Shown here piece by piece: positions 54,365-62,178 of a DNA stretch of 64,000 bases (the first letter of the stretch is position 1; each line of letters opens with the position of its first letter). The position numbers were made by a program, and so were the translations under genes. A model generated the notes under the pieces. The model saw only the letters and a program-made list of their open reading frames with translations, did not search any database and was not told the origin of the DNA. This DNA is from Alphaproteobacteria bacterium. Its GTDB lineage: Bacteria; Pseudomonadota; Alphaproteobacteria; Micropepsales; Micropepsaceae. Where the stretch lies: NCBI GenBank assembly GCA_016124385.1, contig WGNU01000005.1, positions 434,001-498,000 on the forward strand. The letters are read 5' to 3'.

Positions 54365-54994
54365 ATGAGCCACCGCGAGGGCCGCCGCGCCTATCACCAT
54401 GGGCGGCTGAAGGACGCGCTGATCGAGGCGGCGCTCTCGCTGATCGCCGAGCGGGGGCTGTCCGGCTTCACGCTGAGCGATGCGGCCAAGCGCGTGGGCG
54501 TCACCGCGGCCGCGCCCTATCGCCATTTCACCGACCGTCAGGCGCTGATGGAGGAGCTGGCGCGCCGCGGTTTCGATCTTTTCAGCCGGCGTCTCGAAAT
54601 GGCCTGGGACGCGGGCGCGCCCGATCCCTTGACCGCGCTCCGCCGTATGGGCTTTGCCTATCTCGCCTTCGCGCGCGAGGAGCCCGGGCTCTATGGCGCG
54701 ATGTTCGAGAACGCCTCGACGACGGGCAGTCCCGCCCTGGGCGAGAGCCCCGCGCGGGCCTTCGCCGCGCTCGAAGCGGCGGCCGCCGCCGTCATCGGCG
54801 AGAAAATGGGCAGCCTTGCCGCCAAGAGCCTCGCCTTCGAGATCTGGGCAATGACGCACGGCGCGGCGATGCTGGCGCTTTCCGGCCATTTGCCGGCAGG
54901 CGATCCGGCGGGCGACCCCAATATTCTGGTCGATGAGACCGCCATCGCGCTGGTCGAGCGCGCGCGTAACCGCCGCCCGCCGCCCAAGGGTTAA
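54365..54994 (+). CDS. TetR family transcriptional regulator
   Basis: TetR regulator of 209 residues. The HTH region is HHGRLKDALIEAALSLIAER followed by LSDAAKRVGVTAAAPYRHFT; the C-terminal domain resembles TetR_C_33-type (FDLFSRRLEMAWD..., AFAREEPGLYGAMFENAS). It is divergent from the APH-like operon and probably represses it in response to a pathway intermediate. The ATG at 54365 follows GAGAGGATGGG; the in-frame extension to 54302 is rejected. Confidence 0.92.
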   Translation: MSHREGRRAYHHGRLKDALIEAALSLIAERGLSGFTLSDAAKRVGVTAAAPYRHFTDRQALMEELARRGFDLFSRRLEMAWDAGAPDPLTALRRMGFAYLAFAREEPGLYGAMFENASTTGSPALGESPARAFAALEAAAAAVIGEKMGSLAAKSLAFEIWAMTHGAAMLALSGHLPAGDPAGDPNILVDETAIALVERARNRRPPPKG

Positions 54995-55126
54995 CGCGCG
55001 GCCGGCACCCGTCGATTTTTCGCGCGCCATCCCTTGAAACCGGCCCCCTTGCACTCGATGTAAATCCGTATAACATTCGAGCCACGGGATCGGCCCGCCG
55101 GCTGGAAACCTTCAAGGAGACGGTGA

Positions 55127-55732
55127 ATGAGCTACGCGAGTGCAGCCCCTGAGATGGAGCGCGGCGGGGCCCGTTACAACGGTTGCGAAATGGCCGGCGG
55201 CCGTTTCCGCAAGGGCGAACTGATCGCGATGGTGCTCGGCTTCATCGTGTTCTGGCCGGTGGGCCTCGCCATCCTCGCCTGGATGCTGATGGTCCCGCGC
55301 GACACGCGCGAGGAGCAGACCGCCCGCTGGGGCGCCAAGATCTCCAGCATGTGGCATAGCGGCGAGGGCCGCTGCGCCGAACGCTTCCAGGAGCGCATGG
55401 CCCGCAAGCAGGAGCGCTGGGCGATGAAGCGCGAGCGCTGGATGCGCCGCCACGGCATGGGCGGCGGCGACTGGCGCCCGGGCAGCTATGACCGCTCCGG
55501 CAACACCGCGTTCGACGATTGGAAGGCGGCCGAACTCGCGCGTCTCGAAGAGGAACGCAAGCGGCTTGAGGATGCGCAGCGCGAGTTTTCCTCGTTCCTC
55601 GATGATTTGAAGCGCGCCAAGGACCGCGAGGAGTTCGACCGCTTCATGGCGGCCCGCAAGGCGCAGCAGGAGCAGCAGAACCAGCAGCCCCCGCACGACC
55701 CGAACGGCGACCCCTTCCCCCCGGCCGCTTGA
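55127..55732 (+). CDS. DUF2852 family membrane protein
   Basis: A 201-residue protein with one or two hydrophobic segments (LIAMVLGFIVFWPVGLAILA, then WMLMVP) at residues 32-58, a basic region (RMARKQERWAMKRERWMRR), and a long charged C-terminal coiled coil (LARLEEERKRLEDAQREFSS) ending in a Gln/Pro-rich tail. These are the hallmarks of the DUF2852 family of alphaproteobacteria. Function unknown. It ends with a strong terminator at 55778. Confidence 0.85.
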   Translation: MSYASAAPEMERGGARYNGCEMAGGRFRKGELIAMVLGFIVFWPVGLAILAWMLMVPRDTREEQTARWGAKISSMWHSGEGRCAERFQERMARKQERWAMKRERWMRRHGMGGGDWRPGSYDRSGNTAFDDWKAAELARLEEERKRLEDAQREFSSFLDDLKRAKDREEFDRFMAARKAQQEQQNQQPPHDPNGDPFPPAA

Positions 55733-55777
55733 AGCGAGCGGCCAAGCCTTCCCCCCAAGCCTTCCCCCGAGGCTTCC

Positions 55778-55809
55778 ACCCCTTCCCCTCCAACGAGGGG
55801 GAGGGGTTT
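55778..55809 (+). terminator. Terminator after DUF2852 gene
   Basis: ACCCCTTCCCCTC-caac-GAGGGGGAGGGGT (55778-55807, one G-T pair) is a 13-base stem followed by TTTGTCTTG. It lies 46 bases after the stop. Confidence 0.65.
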
Positions 55810-55847
55810 GTCTTGTGGCGCGCGCGCCGCGATCCGCGTGGATAGGC

Positions 55848-56240
55848 TCAAAGAACGGCGACGCGCGCCTGGTGGCCCGGCACGCTCTTGAACTTGCCGT
55901 CGCGCGTCCACAGCGGCGCGTCGATCAGTTCGGCGAGCGCGAAATAGGCGGCATCGTAGGCGGTGAGGTTCTCGCGGAGCGCCCAGATGCGCGGGCGGAG
56001 CGGCACGTGCGAATAGCGCTCGATCTCCAGCGCCGCGAACAGGCCAAGCGCCGTGCGCGCGCGCGACGAGGTGATCGTCTTCTGGCGGACGAGGCGGCGG
56101 AGCGCCTGCAGGATTTCAAGCTCGATCACTTCGGGCGCCGCGAGCGCCTGCCCCGCCGCGCTAAGCGTTTCGCGCACGCGCGCGCCGTCCGCCGTCACGA
56201 CCGCGATGTCGAGGGCGAGCGACGCGTCGATGACGATCAA
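55848..56240 (-). CDS. VapC-type PIN-domain toxin
   Basis: PIN-domain ribonuclease toxin, 130 residues. The first acidic site is MIVIDASLALDIAVV, the second is Glu in VIELEILQALRRLV, and the third and fourth lie in AYDAAYFALAELIDAPLWTR with the following Asp (DGKF). VapC toxins cleave tRNA or rRNA; the target is unknown. It starts with ATG overlapping the antitoxin stop by four bases, so it is translated after it. The pairing supports the call. Confidence 0.88.
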   Translation of the reverse strand: MIVIDASLALDIAVVTADGARVRETLSAAGQALAAPEVIELEILQALRRLVRQKTITSSRARTALGLFAALEIERYSHVPLRPRIWALRENLTAYDAAYFALAELIDAPLWTRDGKFKSVPGHQARVAVL

Positions 56241-56467
56241 CGCCTGTCGCGCTCGCGCCGGATCATCGCCGCCGTCGTCTCGGGCAATTCGATCGGCGTG
56301 AGGGTGCCCATCGTGGCCCTGATCTCACCCCAGCGCGGCCGGCGCAGATCGCTCTCGATGAGGCGCTTGAGATAGTCGCTCATCGACAGGCCTTCCTCCG
56401 CCGCGCGCGCTTTCAAGGCGCGGTGCACGCTTTCCGGGATCTCGCGGATCTGGATGTGCTTGTTCAT
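56237..56467 (-). CDS. VapB/FitA-like RHH antitoxin
   Basis: Antitoxin of 76 residues with a ribbon-helix-helix N-terminus (IQIREIPESVHRALKARAAE) and SMSDYLKRLIESDLRRPRWG, the FitA-type pattern. The C-terminus (IELPETTAAMIRRERDRR) would fold over the toxin. It precedes the VapC gene. A consensus promoter whose -10 ends 6 bases before the ATG suggests a leaderless mRNA. Confidence 0.85.
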   Translation of the reverse strand: MNKHIQIREIPESVHRALKARAAEEGLSMSDYLKRLIESDLRRPRWGEIRATMGTLTPIELPETTAAMIRRERDRR

Positions 56468-56473
56468 GTGAGA

Positions 56474-56502
56474 AACATACTTTCATGTGCAAAACATGTC
56501 AA
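56474..56502 (-). promoter_or_regulatory. Probable leaderless promoter of vapBC, with CATGT repeats
   Basis: On the minus strand TTGACA (56497-56502) and TATGTT (56474-56479) have 17-base spacing. The +1 is expected near 56467, the antitoxin ATG itself, and no Shine-Dalgarno lies between. CATGT occurs three times (56465, 56484, 56495), possibly antitoxin operator half-sites. Confidence 0.55.
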
Positions 56503-56519
56503 ACCGCGCGCCGCCGCTT

Positions 56520-56576
56520 ACCTCCCCCGTGTGGGGAGGTCGGCGAGCACGGCGAGCCGGGTGGGGTTACCCCCAC
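56520..56576. repeat. Hairpin pair overlapping the hydroxyacid dehydrogenase stop
   Basis: ACCTCCCC (56520-56527) / GGGGAGGT (56533-56540) and GTGGGG (56561-56566) / CCCCAC (56571-56576) form two hairpins. The minus-strand stop codon of the downstream gene (56567-56569) lies in the second loop. Confidence 0.55.
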
Positions 56577-57715
56577 ACCAGATCGTCGCGCCCGAGATCG
56601 TGCACGCTGGTCTTGCCGAGAAGCGCGATCGTGTTGAGCATTTCCGCCTTCATCGTGGCGAGCAGCGCCGAGACGCCCGCCTCGCCCCGCGCGGCGAGTG
56701 CATAGGCATAGGGCCGCCCGATCAGAACGCCCCGCGCGCCCAGCGCCAGAGCCTTGACGACGTCATGCCCCGAGCGCACGCCCCCATCCATCAAGAGTTC
56801 GATCTTGTCGCCGACCGTATCGACGATCGCGGGCAGCGCCGAGATGGAGGAGGGCGCGCTGTCGAGCTGCCGCCCGCCATGGTTGGAAACGACGATCGCG
56901 TCCGCGCCGATCTTCAGCGCCTCCTGCGCGTCGCCCGGATCGAGGATGCCCTTGATCGCGAGCTTGCCCGGCCAGATCTTGCGGATCCATGCGATGTCCG
57001 CCCACGTGACCGAGGGATCGACGTTGGACGCGAGCCAGCCGAGCAGCTGGCCGAAATTCGTGGCCCCCGGCACGCGGCTCGCAAGATTGCCGAAGACGTG
57101 CGGCCGCCCGTTGATGCCGACGTCATAGGCCCAGCGCCAATGCCGCGCATAGTCGGCCGCCTGCGCGAGCCGCCCGGGCAGGCTGAGCGTCATGCCCATG
57201 CCGTTGCGGATGTCGCGGTAGCGTGCGCCCAGCACCGCGAGGTCCACCGTGAAGAGGAGGGCGCCGCAACCCTTCGCGTGCGCCTCTTCGATCAGCGTAC
57301 GGACGAACTTGCGGTCGCGCACCATGTAGAGCTGGAACCAGAAGGGCGCGTCCGTCGCCTCGCGCACTTCCGCGATCGGGCAGATGCCGAAGGTCGAGAG
57401 CGTGAACGGCACCTTCGCCTTTTCCGCCGCCCGCGCGGCCTGCCGCTCGCCCCGCCGCGCCATCATGCCGGTGAAGCCCACGGGCGCGAGCGCGACCGGC
57501 ATCGCGACCGGATGGCCGAGCATCGTCGACTTCACGTCGATCGAGGAGACGTCGCGCATCACGCGCTGGCGGAAATGGTATTGCCCGAAATCGGCGACAT
57601 TGGCCGCGAGCGTCCGCTCCGCGTAGGAGCCGCCGTCCACATAGTCGAACAGAACCTTGGGCAGGCGCTGCTGCGCGAGCGTGCGATAATCGGATACGGA
57701 AACGGGCCTCTGCAT
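56567..57715 (-). CDS. FMN-dependent alpha-hydroxy-acid dehydrogenase (LldD-like)
   Basis: FMN-dependent 2-hydroxyacid oxidase/dehydrogenase of the glycolate oxidase/L-lactate dehydrogenase family, 382 residues. Motifs: LPKVLFDYVDGGSYAERTLA, the PVALAPVGFTGMMARRGERQ cofactor block, FWFQLYMVRD, IVVSNHGGRQLDSAPSSISA (catalytic His in SNHGGRQ), LLMDGGVRSGHDVVKALALG and RGVLIGRPYAYALAARGEAG. Probably L-lactate dehydrogenase (quinone) or a mandelate/glycolate relative. It starts at ATG 57715. Confidence 0.93.
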   Translation of the reverse strand: MQRPVSVSDYRTLAQQRLPKVLFDYVDGGSYAERTLAANVADFGQYHFRQRVMRDVSSIDVKSTMLGHPVAMPVALAPVGFTGMMARRGERQAARAAEKAKVPFTLSTFGICPIAEVREATDAPFWFQLYMVRDRKFVRTLIEEAHAKGCGALLFTVDLAVLGARYRDIRNGMGMTLSLPGRLAQAADYARHWRWAYDVGINGRPHVFGNLASRVPGATNFGQLLGWLASNVDPSVTWADIAWIRKIWPGKLAIKGILDPGDAQEALKIGADAIVVSNHGGRQLDSAPSSISALPAIVDTVGDKIELLMDGGVRSGHDVVKALALGARGVLIGRPYAYALAARGEAGVSALLATMKAEMLNTIALLGKTSVHDLGRDDLVWG

Positions 57716-57806
57716 CGGCGAATCCCCCGCTCTTTTTTGGCCAAGCCCATCTTGTCACGCGCGCGCCCGTGCGCACCATGGGGCGCCGCAATTTGGGAGC
57801 CGCGCC

Positions 57807-59783
57807 ATGCCCCTTGCCCCGCTGACGATCGATGGTCCCTGGTTCCGCGAACCGGGCGGCCGCCGCCTGCTGCTGCGCGGCATCAATCTGGGCGGCGACT
57901 GCAAGGTTCCCTATCCGGGCGGCGGCACGCAGCACCCGAGCGACTTCACCGATCACCGCACGGTCTCCTTCGTCGGACGCCCTTTCCCGCTGGAGGAGGC
58001 GGACGATCATTTCGCGCGGCTGAAGGCGTGCGGCTTCAACGTGCTGCGCCTCCTCACCACCTGGGAGGCGGTGGAACACGCGGGGCCAGGCCGGCACGAT
58101 GAGGCCTATCTCGATTATTTCGCCAGGATCGCGGCCCGCGCGGGCGATTTTGGCCTCTATGTCTTCATCGATTTCCACCAGGACGTCTGGTCCCGCATGA
58201 CCGGCGGCGACGGCGCGCCCGGCTGGCTGTTCGAGGCGGTGGGCCTCGATTTCACCCGCTTCCACGAGGCGGGCGCCGCCCACGTGATGCAGTGGAAATA
58301 CGACTATGCGCGCGGCGGGCGGCAGGAAGACCGCTACCCGATGATGACGTGGTCGGACAATTATCGCCTGCCCGCGAACGCCATCATGTGGACACTCTTT
58401 TTCGGCGGCGCGACCTTCACGCCGGATTTCATGATCGATGGCCGCAACGTGCAGGACTATCTGCAAGGCCACTATGTGGGCGCGCTAACCGCCGTCGCCG
58501 AACGCGTGAAGCATCTGCCGCACGTCATCGGCTTTGATTCGCTGAACGAGCCGGGCACGGGCTGGATCGGTCAGCAACTCTCCTATCGCCATGTCGAGCG
58601 GTCTGAGGCGCACCCCGAGCCCGTGCTGCCAGGCCCGGCCTGGGCGCCGATCGACGGCCTTCTCGTTGCGCGCGGCGTCACGCGCGTCATCCCGCAGCTC
58701 GCCTTCGATGTCGAAAGCCTGAGCGTGAAGATCGCGCGCCAGGAGATCGTCAACGGCGGCAAGACCTCCATCTGGAAGGACGGCGCGTCGTGCCCGTTCG
58801 AGGCGGCAGGCGCCTATCGCCTGGACGGCGCGCGCGAGGCGGATCTGCGCGAGGATTTCTTCAGCCACAAGGACAGCCGGCCGCTGGAGCACGAGCGCGA
58901 CTTCATGGCGCCGTTCTTCAATCGTGTCGCAGGCGCGATGCGCAAGGTGCGCGAGGATTGGCTGCTCTTCGCCGAGCTCGATCCCTTTCGCGGCTTTCAG
59001 GGCGCGGGCTTTCCGCAAGGAATGCCGGAGCGCACCGTCAACGCGAGCCATTGGTACGACGTCGTCACGCTCCGCACGAAACACTTCATGGTGCCGAGCC
59101 TTGATCCCTTCACCGGCCGCGTGCTGCCCGACGAGGCCGCGATCGGCGATCACTACGCCCGCCAGCTCTCCCGCGTGAAGGAGGCGAGCGAGAGCCTGGG
59201 CGGCGCGCCGACGCTGATCGGTGAGTTCGGCATCCCCTTCGATCTGAACGGCGCGGGAGCCTACACCGCCTGGGCGGAGGGCGACCGCACGCCCGCTCCC
59301 TGGGAGAGCCATGTCCGCGCGCTCTCGCTCATGTACGACGTGATGGACCGCCTGCTGCTCCACACCGCGCAGTGGAACTATACGGCCGGCAACCGCAACG
59401 ACCTTGCGACCGGCGACGAGTGGAACCAGGAAGATTTATCCGTGTACAGCGCCGATCAGCGCGCCGGCACCAACGATCCGCTGGACGGCACGCGCGCGGC
59501 GGAGGGCTTCGTCCGGCCTTACGTGCGGGCCTGCCAGGGAACGCTGATCGCGATGCGCTTCGATCGCGCGGCCGCCCGCTTCGAGGCCGAGTTCGACGCC
59601 GATCCCGCCATCGACGGCCCGACCGAGATCTTCGTGCCGGCGGTGCAATTCCCTTCGGGCTTTGCGGTCGATTCCGGCGATCTGCAATGCCGGATCGATC
59701 CGACGAATACGCTCGTCCATCTGAAGGCCGCGAAACCCGGCCGCTACCGGATCGTCGTGCGCCGGCCGGGCTCGCGCGCATGA
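57807..59783 (+). CDS. GH5 family glycoside hydrolase, glucosylceramidase-like
   Basis: A 658-residue GH5 (cellulase-type) glycosidase with catalytic acid Glu248 in FDSLNEPGTGW and nucleophile Glu473 in LIGEFGIPFD. Further blocks: LLLRGINLGGDCKVPYPGGG, VLRLLTTWEAVEHAG, YVFIDFHQDVWSRM, and YTAGNRNDLATGDEWNQEDL. The size, the RGIN/LLTTWEAVE/DFHQDVWSR motifs and the C-terminal beta domain resemble the GH5 group with steryl-glucosidase and endoglycoceramidase-like activity, first known from fungi. No signal peptide is seen, so it is probably cytoplasmic. Overlaps the thioesterase start by four bases (ATGA). Confidence 0.85.
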   Translation: MPLAPLTIDGPWFREPGGRRLLLRGINLGGDCKVPYPGGGTQHPSDFTDHRTVSFVGRPFPLEEADDHFARLKACGFNVLRLLTTWEAVEHAGPGRHDEAYLDYFARIAARAGDFGLYVFIDFHQDVWSRMTGGDGAPGWLFEAVGLDFTRFHEAGAAHVMQWKYDYARGGRQEDRYPMMTWSDNYRLPANAIMWTLFFGGATFTPDFMIDGRNVQDYLQGHYVGALTAVAERVKHLPHVIGFDSLNEPGTGWIGQQLSYRHVERSEAHPEPVLPGPAWAPIDGLLVARGVTRVIPQLAFDVESLSVKIARQEIVNGGKTSIWKDGASCPFEAAGAYRLDGAREADLREDFFSHKDSRPLEHERDFMAPFFNRVAGAMRKVREDWLLFAELDPFRGFQGAGFPQGMPERTVNASHWYDVVTLRTKHFMVPSLDPFTGRVLPDEAAIGDHYARQLSRVKEASESLGGAPTLIGEFGIPFDLNGAGAYTAWAEGDRTPAPWESHVRALSLMYDVMDRLLLHTAQWNYTAGNRNDLATGDEWNQEDLSVYSADQRAGTNDPLDGTRAAEGFVRPYVRACQGTLIAMRFDRAAARFEAEFDADPAIDGPTEIFVPAVQFPSGFAVDSGDLQCRIDPTNTLVHLKAAKPGRYRIVVRRPGSRA

Positions 59784-60283
59784 GCGAGCGCACGCGCACC
59801 CATCGCTGGGGCGATCCCGCCGAGACGCTGGCGAAGGCGGCAAACCTATCCGGGCTCGAACTCTTCGAGGCGATGAAGCGGCGCGAACTGCCGCCGCCCC
59901 CGGTTGCGACGCTCATCGGCGTTAAGGGCCTGGAGGTGGAAAAAGGCCGCGCCGCCATCGGCTTCGAGCCGGCGGAGTTTCACTACAACACGCTCAGCGC
60001 CGTTCACGGCGGCGTCATCGCGGCGGTTCTGGACATCGTCTTGGGCTCGGCCGTTCAGACGACGCTGAAGGCGGGCGAGGGCTTCACGACGCTGACGCTG
60101 GAGCTGAAATATCACCGCGCGATCACGGCTACGACCGGGCGCCTGCGCGCCGAGGCGCGGGTCGTCACGCGCGGGCGCGAGATCGTCACCGCGGAGGCGG
60201 CGCTCAACGATCCCCGCGCGCGATTATTCGCGAGCGCCACCTCGACGCTGACGATCCTCAGGCGCGCGAAGAAGGCGGAGTGA
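59780..60283 (+). CDS. PaaI-type hotdog thioesterase
   Basis: Hotdog-fold acyl-CoA thioesterase of the PaaI type, 167 residues. The catalytic region is FHYNTLSAVHGGVIAAVLDI (HGG and the following Asp), followed by TTLTLELKYHRAITATTGRL. It hydrolyses acyl-CoA thioesters, with broad or phenylacetyl specificity. It overlaps the GH5 gene by four bases, indicating translational coupling; it is convergent with msrB across a palindromic repeat. Confidence 0.92.
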   Translation: MSERTRTHRWGDPAETLAKAANLSGLELFEAMKRRELPPPPVATLIGVKGLEVEKGRAAIGFEPAEFHYNTLSAVHGGVIAAVLDIVLGSAVQTTLKAGEGFTTLTLELKYHRAITATTGRLRAEARVVTRGREIVTAEAALNDPRARLFASATSTLTILRRAKKAE

Positions 60284-60292
60284 AAAAAGAGG

Positions 60293-60384
60293 GTGTCATG
60301 GTCCGCGAAGGCGGACCATCCACGCCTTGGAATCAAAGGCACACGTAAGAGTCATGGATGCTCCGCCTGCGCGGAGCATGACAC
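60293..60384. repeat. Intergenic palindromic repeat (GGTCCGC/GCTCCGC type)
   Basis: GGTCCGC-gaag-GCGGACC and GCTCCGC-ctgc-GCGGAGC hairpins flanked by GTGTCATG and CATGACAC. It is the second copy of the family at 24151-24236 and lies between the convergent PaaI and msrB genes. Confidence 0.82.
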
Positions 60385-60389
60385 CATCT

Positions 60390-60794
60390 CTATGACCGTT
60401 TCTGAAACGTCAGCGCGTGTCCGTTCATGCAATAGCGCAATCCCGTCGGCTTCGGGCCGTCCGGGAACACGTGGCCGAGATGCGCATCGCACCGTGAGCA
60501 CACGGTCTCCGTCCGCCGCATGAAGAAGCTGCGGTCGGCATGCTCCTCGATCACGTCGGGCGAAACCGGCGCATAGAAACTCGGCCAGCCGGTGCCGGAA
60601 TCGAACTTCGTGCCGGAATCAAAGAGCGCCTGCCCGCAGCACACGCAGGAATAGGTGCCCGCCTCATGATTGTCCCAATTGGGGCCGGTAAAGGCGCGCT
60701 CCGTGCCCTTCTGGCGCGTGATCTTGTAGGCCTCGGGGCTCAGCTGTGCGCGCCACTCCGCATCGCTCTTCTTGATCTTCGCTGTGGTCGTCAT
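60390..60794 (-). CDS. msrB: Peptide-methionine (R)-S-oxide reductase
   Basis: Methionine sulfoxide reductase B, 134 residues. It repairs R-methionine sulfoxide. Zinc ligands are Cys pairs in [11 protein letters not shown] and [25 protein letters not shown] and the catalytic Cys of [13 protein letters not shown] are clear. The expected MsrB length is about 130-150 residues. The ATG at 60794 follows AGGAGG on the minus strand; an extension to 60857 is rejected. Confidence 0.96.
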   Translation of the reverse strand: MTTTAKIKKSDAEWRAQLSPEAYKITRQKGTERAFTGPNWDNHEAGTYSCVCCGQALFDSGTKFDSGTGWPSFYAPVSPDVIEEHADRSFFMRRTETVCSRCDAHLGHVFPDGPKPTGLRYCMNGHALTFQKRS

Positions 60795-60879
60795 CCCAGT
60801 GTCCTCCTGCGGCGGTGTCACGGTGGGGGATATGGGGTGGGCGCCGCCCGACCCCAAATCACGAGACCGTGGGTGCGCA

Positions 60880-60966
60880 TCCTTCGCGGCCCGGCCCCTG
60901 ATCCCGAGGCGCGAGGCGAATGCCGAGCACGCGAAGGAGAGGGCCGGGCACCTCAGGATGAGGCAA
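60880..60966. repeat. Diverged palindromic repeat upstream of msrB
   Basis: CCTTCGCG pairs with CGCGAAGG, and GCCCGGCCC pairs with GGGCCGGGC, around a 40-base loop; the right end is CTCAGGATGAGG. It looks like a worn member of the CTCATCCTGAGG family, between msrB and the MaoC-like gene. Confidence 0.55.
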
Positions 60967-60979
60967 GCGCGCGGTGCTC

Positions 60980-61432
60980 TTACGGGAACACGACCGAAAT
61001 CGTCTCGGCGATGCAGGCGGGCTTCTCCTGGCCCTCGATCTCGATCGCGATCTCGTTGACGAGCTGCACGCCGCCCGATTTCGCCTCGGCCGAGAGCAGC
61101 TTCTGGCGCGCGCGCACGCGGCTGCCGACCGGCACCATGTTCGTGAAGCGCACCTTGTTCGAGCCGTAATTGATGCCGCGGCTGACGCCCTCGATGCGCA
61201 TGATCTCGGCGCCCAGCATGGGGATCAACGAGAGCGTGAGATAGCCGTGCGCGATCGTCTTGCCCCCCGGCAGCTCCTTTTTCGCGCGCTCAACATCGAC
61301 GTGGATCCATTGGTGATCGCCCGTCGCCTCGGCGAATTTGTTGATCCGGTCCTGATCGATCATCACCCAGTCCGAGGTACCGATCTCCTTGCCCGCCAGC
61401 GACGACAGCTCGCCGAACTTTACCGTCCTCAT
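60980..61432 (-). CDS. MaoC-like (R)-specific enoyl-CoA hydratase
   Basis: MaoC/NodN-like hotdog hydratase, 150 residues. The catalytic Asp-His pair is in [40 protein letters not shown] is the following helix and [20 protein letters not shown] a core strand. It likely hydrates (R)-type enoyl-CoAs in fatty-acid or branched-acid metabolism. Its start overlaps the end of the ChaC-like gene by four bases. Confidence 0.92.
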   Translation of the reverse strand: MRTVKFGELSSLAGKEIGTSDWVMIDQDRINKFAEATGDHQWIHVDVERAKKELPGGKTIAHGYLTLSLIPMLGAEIMRIEGVSRGINYGSNKVRFTNMVPVGSRVRARQKLLSAEAKSGGVQLVNEIAIEIEGQEKPACIAETISVVFP

Positions 61433-62178
61433 CGTTCTTCCTCCGGTGTGTGGGACAGAATTGCCTCGACCCGTCGATGGATCGATTGCACGTAAGGGTC
61501 CGCCATCCCGCGCTCTTCGAGCAGGCGGGCGCAGCGAAACAGGTAATCGCGGTTGGTGCCGAGCAGCCCCTCGGCCTGCGCGATGCGGTGCGCGACTTCA
61601 TCCTCGCTCAGCCAGCCGACATAGCGCGGATGGTCGTGATTGATGACGAAGGTCAGCCCACGGACCACCCGGTCCTTGATCTCTATGTCCACCCATGCCG
61701 GGTGATAGGCGCCCGAAAGCATCTCGCGCATCCACAGGATGTTCGTTTCGCTCTCGACGGATTCGGGCGCGATGAGATGGGCGAGCCCGTGGCACGCACC
61801 CCCGACATCCAGCGCGAGCATGAGGCCCGGCCGCTCGGGCGAGCCGCGCCCCATCATGAGCTGCAGGCAGAACCGCCGCTGATAGCCGCGCAGCAGTGCG
61901 ACGTCGCTCTCCGTCACGTGGATCGCCGGGTTCCACATGAGCGATCCGTAGCCGAACACCCACAGCGGCTCGCCGGCCGTGTGGTGCGCGAGGAAATCGG
62001 CCCGCGCGCGGTCGCGCTCCTCCTGGCTGAGCAGCGGCATGCCGCCGTTCTTGCGCACCTGGTCCTCGATGAAGGCGAAGCGCTCGGCGGTGAAATCCTC
62101 GCGCGCGAGCTGGCCGTCCGGGCCGCTCGGGCGGAAGTGGTTGCGCAGCGCCTCGTCGTCAGACGATCCGTGAGTCAC
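61429..62178 (-). CDS. ChaC-like gamma-glutamylcyclotransferase
   Basis: ChaC-family protein of 249 residues. The signature GYGSLMWNPAIH (about residue 75) binds the gamma-glutamyl group; the catalytic Glu is probably in IAPESVESETNILWMREML. ChaC enzymes degrade glutathione to oxoproline and cysteinylglycine. The N-terminal 65 residues are a helical extension. Its ATG at 62178 lies inside the last codons of the ligase gene (20-base overlap), so the ligase, this gene and the MaoC gene form one operon. Confidence 0.9.
   Translation of the reverse strand: MTHGSSDDEALRNHFRPSGPDGQLAREDFTAERFAFIEDQVRKNGGMPLLSQEERDRARADFLAHHTAGEPLWVFGYGSLMWNPAIHVTESDVALLRGYQRRFCLQLMMGRGSPERPGLMLALDVGGACHGLAHLIAPESVESETNILWMREMLSGAYHPAWVDIEIKDRVVRGLTFVINHDHPRYVGWLSEDEVAHRIAQAEGLLGTNRDYLFRCARLLEERGMADPYVQSIHRRVEAILSHTPEEER

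Noticed and set aside
55733-55847. Extra small gene between DUF2852 and vapC
   Set aside because: The region is a C/T-rich tract with a terminator hairpin and no reasonable start codon with a ribosome site.
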